This document shows, piece after piece, positions 53,650 through 55,413 of a stretch of DNA of 55,413 nucleotides. The position numbers and the translations under genes were made by a program. A model generated the notes under the pieces. It did not search any database. It saw nothing but the letters and a program-made list of their open reading frames with translations, and had not been told where the DNA came from. The first letter of the stretch is position 1. Every line of letters starts with the position of its first letter. The DNA is taken from assembly GCA_020723305.1 (NCBI GenBank), contig DYJC01000026.1, positions 1 to 55,413 on the forward strand. Reading direction: 5' to 3'. The DNA is from Desulfosudis oleivorans (lineage in GTDB: Bacteria; Desulfobacterota; Desulfobacteria; Desulfobacterales; SURF-7).

Positions 53650-54528
53650 ATGACAAATACCAGCCATGAATCCAAAAAATATCCGGCAGCAATGGTCAAT
53701 ATTACCAATAAATGCAATCTTCGTTGTAAGCACTGCTTTGTCTTTCGGAACGCCAACCCCACCTCGATTCAAAATGAGATGAGTACGGAACGTATGTTGG
53801 AAAAACTGTCTTTTCTTCAAAAAAAACATGAGATCCATACCATGCTCTGGATGGGCGGAGAGCCTCTTTTACGGCCGGATGTGCTGAAAAAAGGCGTTAC
53901 AATCTTTTCTAAAAACCATATTACCACAAACGGAACAATTGATCTGATTGACTTTCCGGACTGTATTTATATCGTTTCTCTTGACGGCCCGGAACAATAT
54001 AACGACGCTATCCGTGGCAAAGGAACATATGAAAAAGTTATGCGTACGATTGAAAAGGTTCCAGAAAAATTCGAATCAAAAGTCATGTGCCAATGCGTTG
54101 TAACAAAAGAAAATGAAACCCTGCTTGAAGACCTGGTCAGCCTTCTTACGCCGACCCGGTTTGAAGGCATGACCTTTTCCTTTTACGTTCCGCCGGCAAA
54201 TGATGATTCAAGATTAACCTGGCACACAACGAAGAGAAGAGACAAAGCTGTCCTGGAAGTGTTACGATTAAAAGATTTATACCCGGATTTTATCTGGAAC
54301 AGCAAAAGAACCCTGGAGCTCACTCTTTCCGAAAACTGTAAGTCGGTTACGGAGAGATGCCCTTCCAAACAATATGTTCTTCCCCTGTACCTAAACGGAG
54401 AGGAGTTCACAACCCCGTTCTGCTGCTATGGCAATGATGTGGACTGCGACCTCTGCGGCGCATGGGTGGTTTTTTACCTTGCAAGTTTGCTAGAAAAAAA
54501 CGGAATCGAAAATTATCGTGACGGATAG
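53650..54528 (+). CDS. Radical SAM protein with Cys-rich (SPASM-like) C terminus
   Basis: 292 residues. Radical SAM cluster ligands Cys22, Cys26 and Cys29 (CNLRCKHC); the SAM-binding GGEP region is WMGGEPLL, with TTNGT after it. The C-terminal 65 residues hold seven cysteines (NCK, RCP, FCCYG, DCDLCG), probably for one or two auxiliary iron-sulfur clusters as in SPASM/Twitch enzymes. Such enzymes modify peptides, sugars or aminoacyl groups. The partner is the GT32 glycosyltransferase gene that follows directly; no precursor peptide gene is evident in between. I cannot name a substrate. Confidence 0.8.
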   Translation: MTNTSHESKKYPAAMVNITNKCNLRCKHCFVFRNANPTSIQNEMSTERMLEKLSFLQKKHEIHTMLWMGGEPLLRPDVLKKGVTIFSKNHITTNGTIDLIDFPDCIYIVSLDGPEQYNDAIRGKGTYEKVMRTIEKVPEKFESKVMCQCVVTKENETLLEDLVSLLTPTRFEGMTFSFYVPPANDDSRLTWHTTKRRDKAVLEVLRLKDLYPDFIWNSKRTLELTLSENCKSVTERCPSKQYVLPLYLNGEEFTTPFCCYGNDVDCDLCGAWVVFYLASLLEKNGIENYRDG

Positions 54529-54535
54529 GAATGCT

Positions 54536-55243
54536 ATGCAACAACTTATACCCAAAATCATACACCAAACCTGGAAGAATAATAAAATCCAGAAGCGGTG
54601 GATAGAGTATGTAAAGTCGGTAAAACGTTTTCATCCTGACTGGGAATATCGATTATGGACGGATGCGGATCTGGATCAACACGTCCAATCCAATCTTCCT
54701 GAGTATTACCCCATCTTTTCTGCCTATCCACATCCGATCTTTCGTGCAGATGCCATCCGCTATATAATGATGAGAGATTTTGGCGGCATGTATTGTGACC
54801 TGGACTACGAGTTTATCCGGCCCTATGACTACACAGGCACGGATCTGTTGCTTGCAACAGAGTGCTCCTATGAAACTGGTAACGGCTTTTTTCAGGTAGG
54901 CAATTTCTTTTTTGCATCCGTTCCCGGCCACCCATTTTGGCAGGATGTGGTCAATTATTTGACCAACAACCCTCCGGAAAAAGGTTGCGATGTGGTGGAT
55001 GCTACAGGTCCGGCTATGCTAACAAAGGTTTGGCTTGCGAATAACAATAAATATAAGAATTTTCGTCTGGAACCCAAATTGGTTTTCAGCCCGTTTGGAA
55101 TCCATAGATCTTTTGAAAAAAAAATACTCTTGAATAATGGAATCACTTATGGGATTCACCATGGATCAGGTAGCTGGAAAGATCACCTGTCTTTCGATTA
55201 CTGGAAAGGAAAGATAAAACGGTGGTTCAATATTCGTAAGTGA
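54536..55243 (+). CDS. GT32-type (DXD) glycosyltransferase
   Basis: About 235 residues from ATG 54536, preceded by TAGGAA. The longer form from GTG 54518 would overlap the preceding gene by 11 bases. It has the Och1/capsular-transferase pattern: IPKIIHQTWK, FRADAIRYIMMRDFGGMYCDLDYEF with the DXD motif (88-90), and later GPAMLT and HHGSGSW. It is a GT-A enzyme using a nucleotide sugar and a metal. Coupled with the radical SAM gene upstream, it may modify the same glycan or glycolipid. Confidence 0.85.
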   Translation: MQQLIPKIIHQTWKNNKIQKRWIEYVKSVKRFHPDWEYRLWTDADLDQHVQSNLPEYYPIFSAYPHPIFRADAIRYIMMRDFGGMYCDLDYEFIRPYDYTGTDLLLATECSYETGNGFFQVGNFFFASVPGHPFWQDVVNYLTNNPPEKGCDVVDATGPAMLTKVWLANNNKYKNFRLEPKLVFSPFGIHRSFEKKILLNNGITYGIHHGSGSWKDHLSFDYWKGKIKRWFNIRK

Positions 55244-55337
55244 CTATCCTGTTTTTATTCCTGTTGCATGAATCTGCTCGATGAAGACGGGGTTAAATAA
55301 ATTGTTACCTTTATCATGCACGTATGTGCCCAAATAC

Positions 55338-55369
55338 AAAAGCCCCTGATCCAAGGGAACAGGGGCTTT
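55338..55369 (-). terminator. Terminator after the 5S rRNA gene
   Basis: AAAAGCCCCTG (55338-55348) pairs with CAGGGGCTTT (55360-55369) around an 11-base loop. On the minus strand it follows the 5S end by about 12 bases and is trailed by TTTTG. It ends the rRNA operon. Confidence 0.8.
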
Positions 55370-55381
55370 ATAAAAAAGATT

Positions 55382-55413
55382 TTCGGCAGCGTCCTACTCT
55401 CCCACACAGCTTC
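55382..55413 (-). rRNA. rrf: 5S ribosomal RNA, 3' end only (cut by window edge)
   Basis: The reverse complement of the last 30 bases reads GTGTGGGAGAGTAGGACGCT and then GCCG, the conserved 3' part of bacterial 5S rRNA with its GAGAGTAGG loop E region. The terminator hairpin follows at once. The rest of the rRNA operon lies outside the window to the right. Confidence 0.88.

Overview
The window looks like a chromosomal segment of a free-living anaerobic Gram-negative bacterium, most likely a Desulfobacterota (deltaproteobacterial, sulfate-reducer-like) lineage. This is inferred from gene content only: a nif cluster of the NifI1/NifI2 type with an insert-bearing NifD, ADP-forming acetyl-CoA synthetase subunits, heavy use of sigma-54 promoters, and polyamine synthesis through carboxynorspermidine dehydrogenase. 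No marker gene fixes the species. The right edge cuts the 3' end of a 5S rRNA gene on the minus strand.

Layout. 0-2.4 kb: an AT-rich LamG lipoprotein gene next to an attC-like hairpin, then a gene-poor stretch with a MITE-like inverted repeat. 2.45-5.1 kb: a MarR regulator and the two subunits of an ADP-forming acyl-CoA synthetase. 5.2-10.3 kb: small sigma-54-driven genes (two small OB-like proteins, a zinc-ribbon/HTH protein, a DksA/TraR protein), a GT4 glycosyltransferase and a sigma-54 activator. 10.4-16.7 kb: carboxynorspermidine dehydrogenase, arginine decarboxylase and a large Tat-exported alkaline-phosphatase-superfamily protein. 17.1-20.1 kb: znuACB plus a Fur-family (Zur-like) regulator. 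20.2-35.4 kb: the nitrogen-fixation locus on the minus strand, in transcription order [glnB remnant]-nifA, nifH-nifI1-nifI2-nifD-nifK-nifE-nifN-nifB-[2Fe-2S] ferredoxin-modB-modA-modC-GNAT-nifV. 35.9-39.6 kb: TetR regulator, rhlE, cspA, hsp20 and a decayed reading frame. 39.65-43.6 kb: an overlapping three-gene operon encoding a lysine-2,3-aminomutase/ATP-grasp fusion, a second ATP-grasp ligase and a GNAT acetyltransferase. 43.6-45.5 kb: a diadenylate cyclase fused to YbbR domains, and a DUF2914 protein. 46-48.5 kb: a third small OB-like gene, a second sigma-54 activator closely related to the first, and a universal stress protein. 48.6-53.3 kb: sbcDC. 53.6-55.2 kb: a radical SAM protein and a GT32-type glycosyltransferase, then the 5S rRNA edge.

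How the parts work together. The nif locus is close to self-sufficient: catalytic subunits, FeMo-cofactor assembly (NifB, E, N, V), molybdate import, an associated ferredoxin, post-translational PII-type control (NifI1/I2) and its own NifA. Sigma-54 is the common thread. I find seven -24/-12 elements with exact GG-N10-GC spacing, upstream of nifH, of the glnB remnant/nifA, of each of three small OB-like genes, of the zinc-ribbon/HTH gene and of the dksA-like gene. Three enhancer-binding proteins are encoded nearby. Two sigma-54 promoters at 7.8 and 8.6 kb have related palindromes at -110 to -135, as expected for activator sites.

The two most promising undescribed systems are (1) the small OB-like paralogues with their sigma-54 promoters and paired activators, and (2) the aminomutase/ATP-grasp/ATP-grasp/GNAT operon. 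The second reads as a pathway for an N-acetylated beta-amino-acid (probably beta-lysine) conjugate or peptide.
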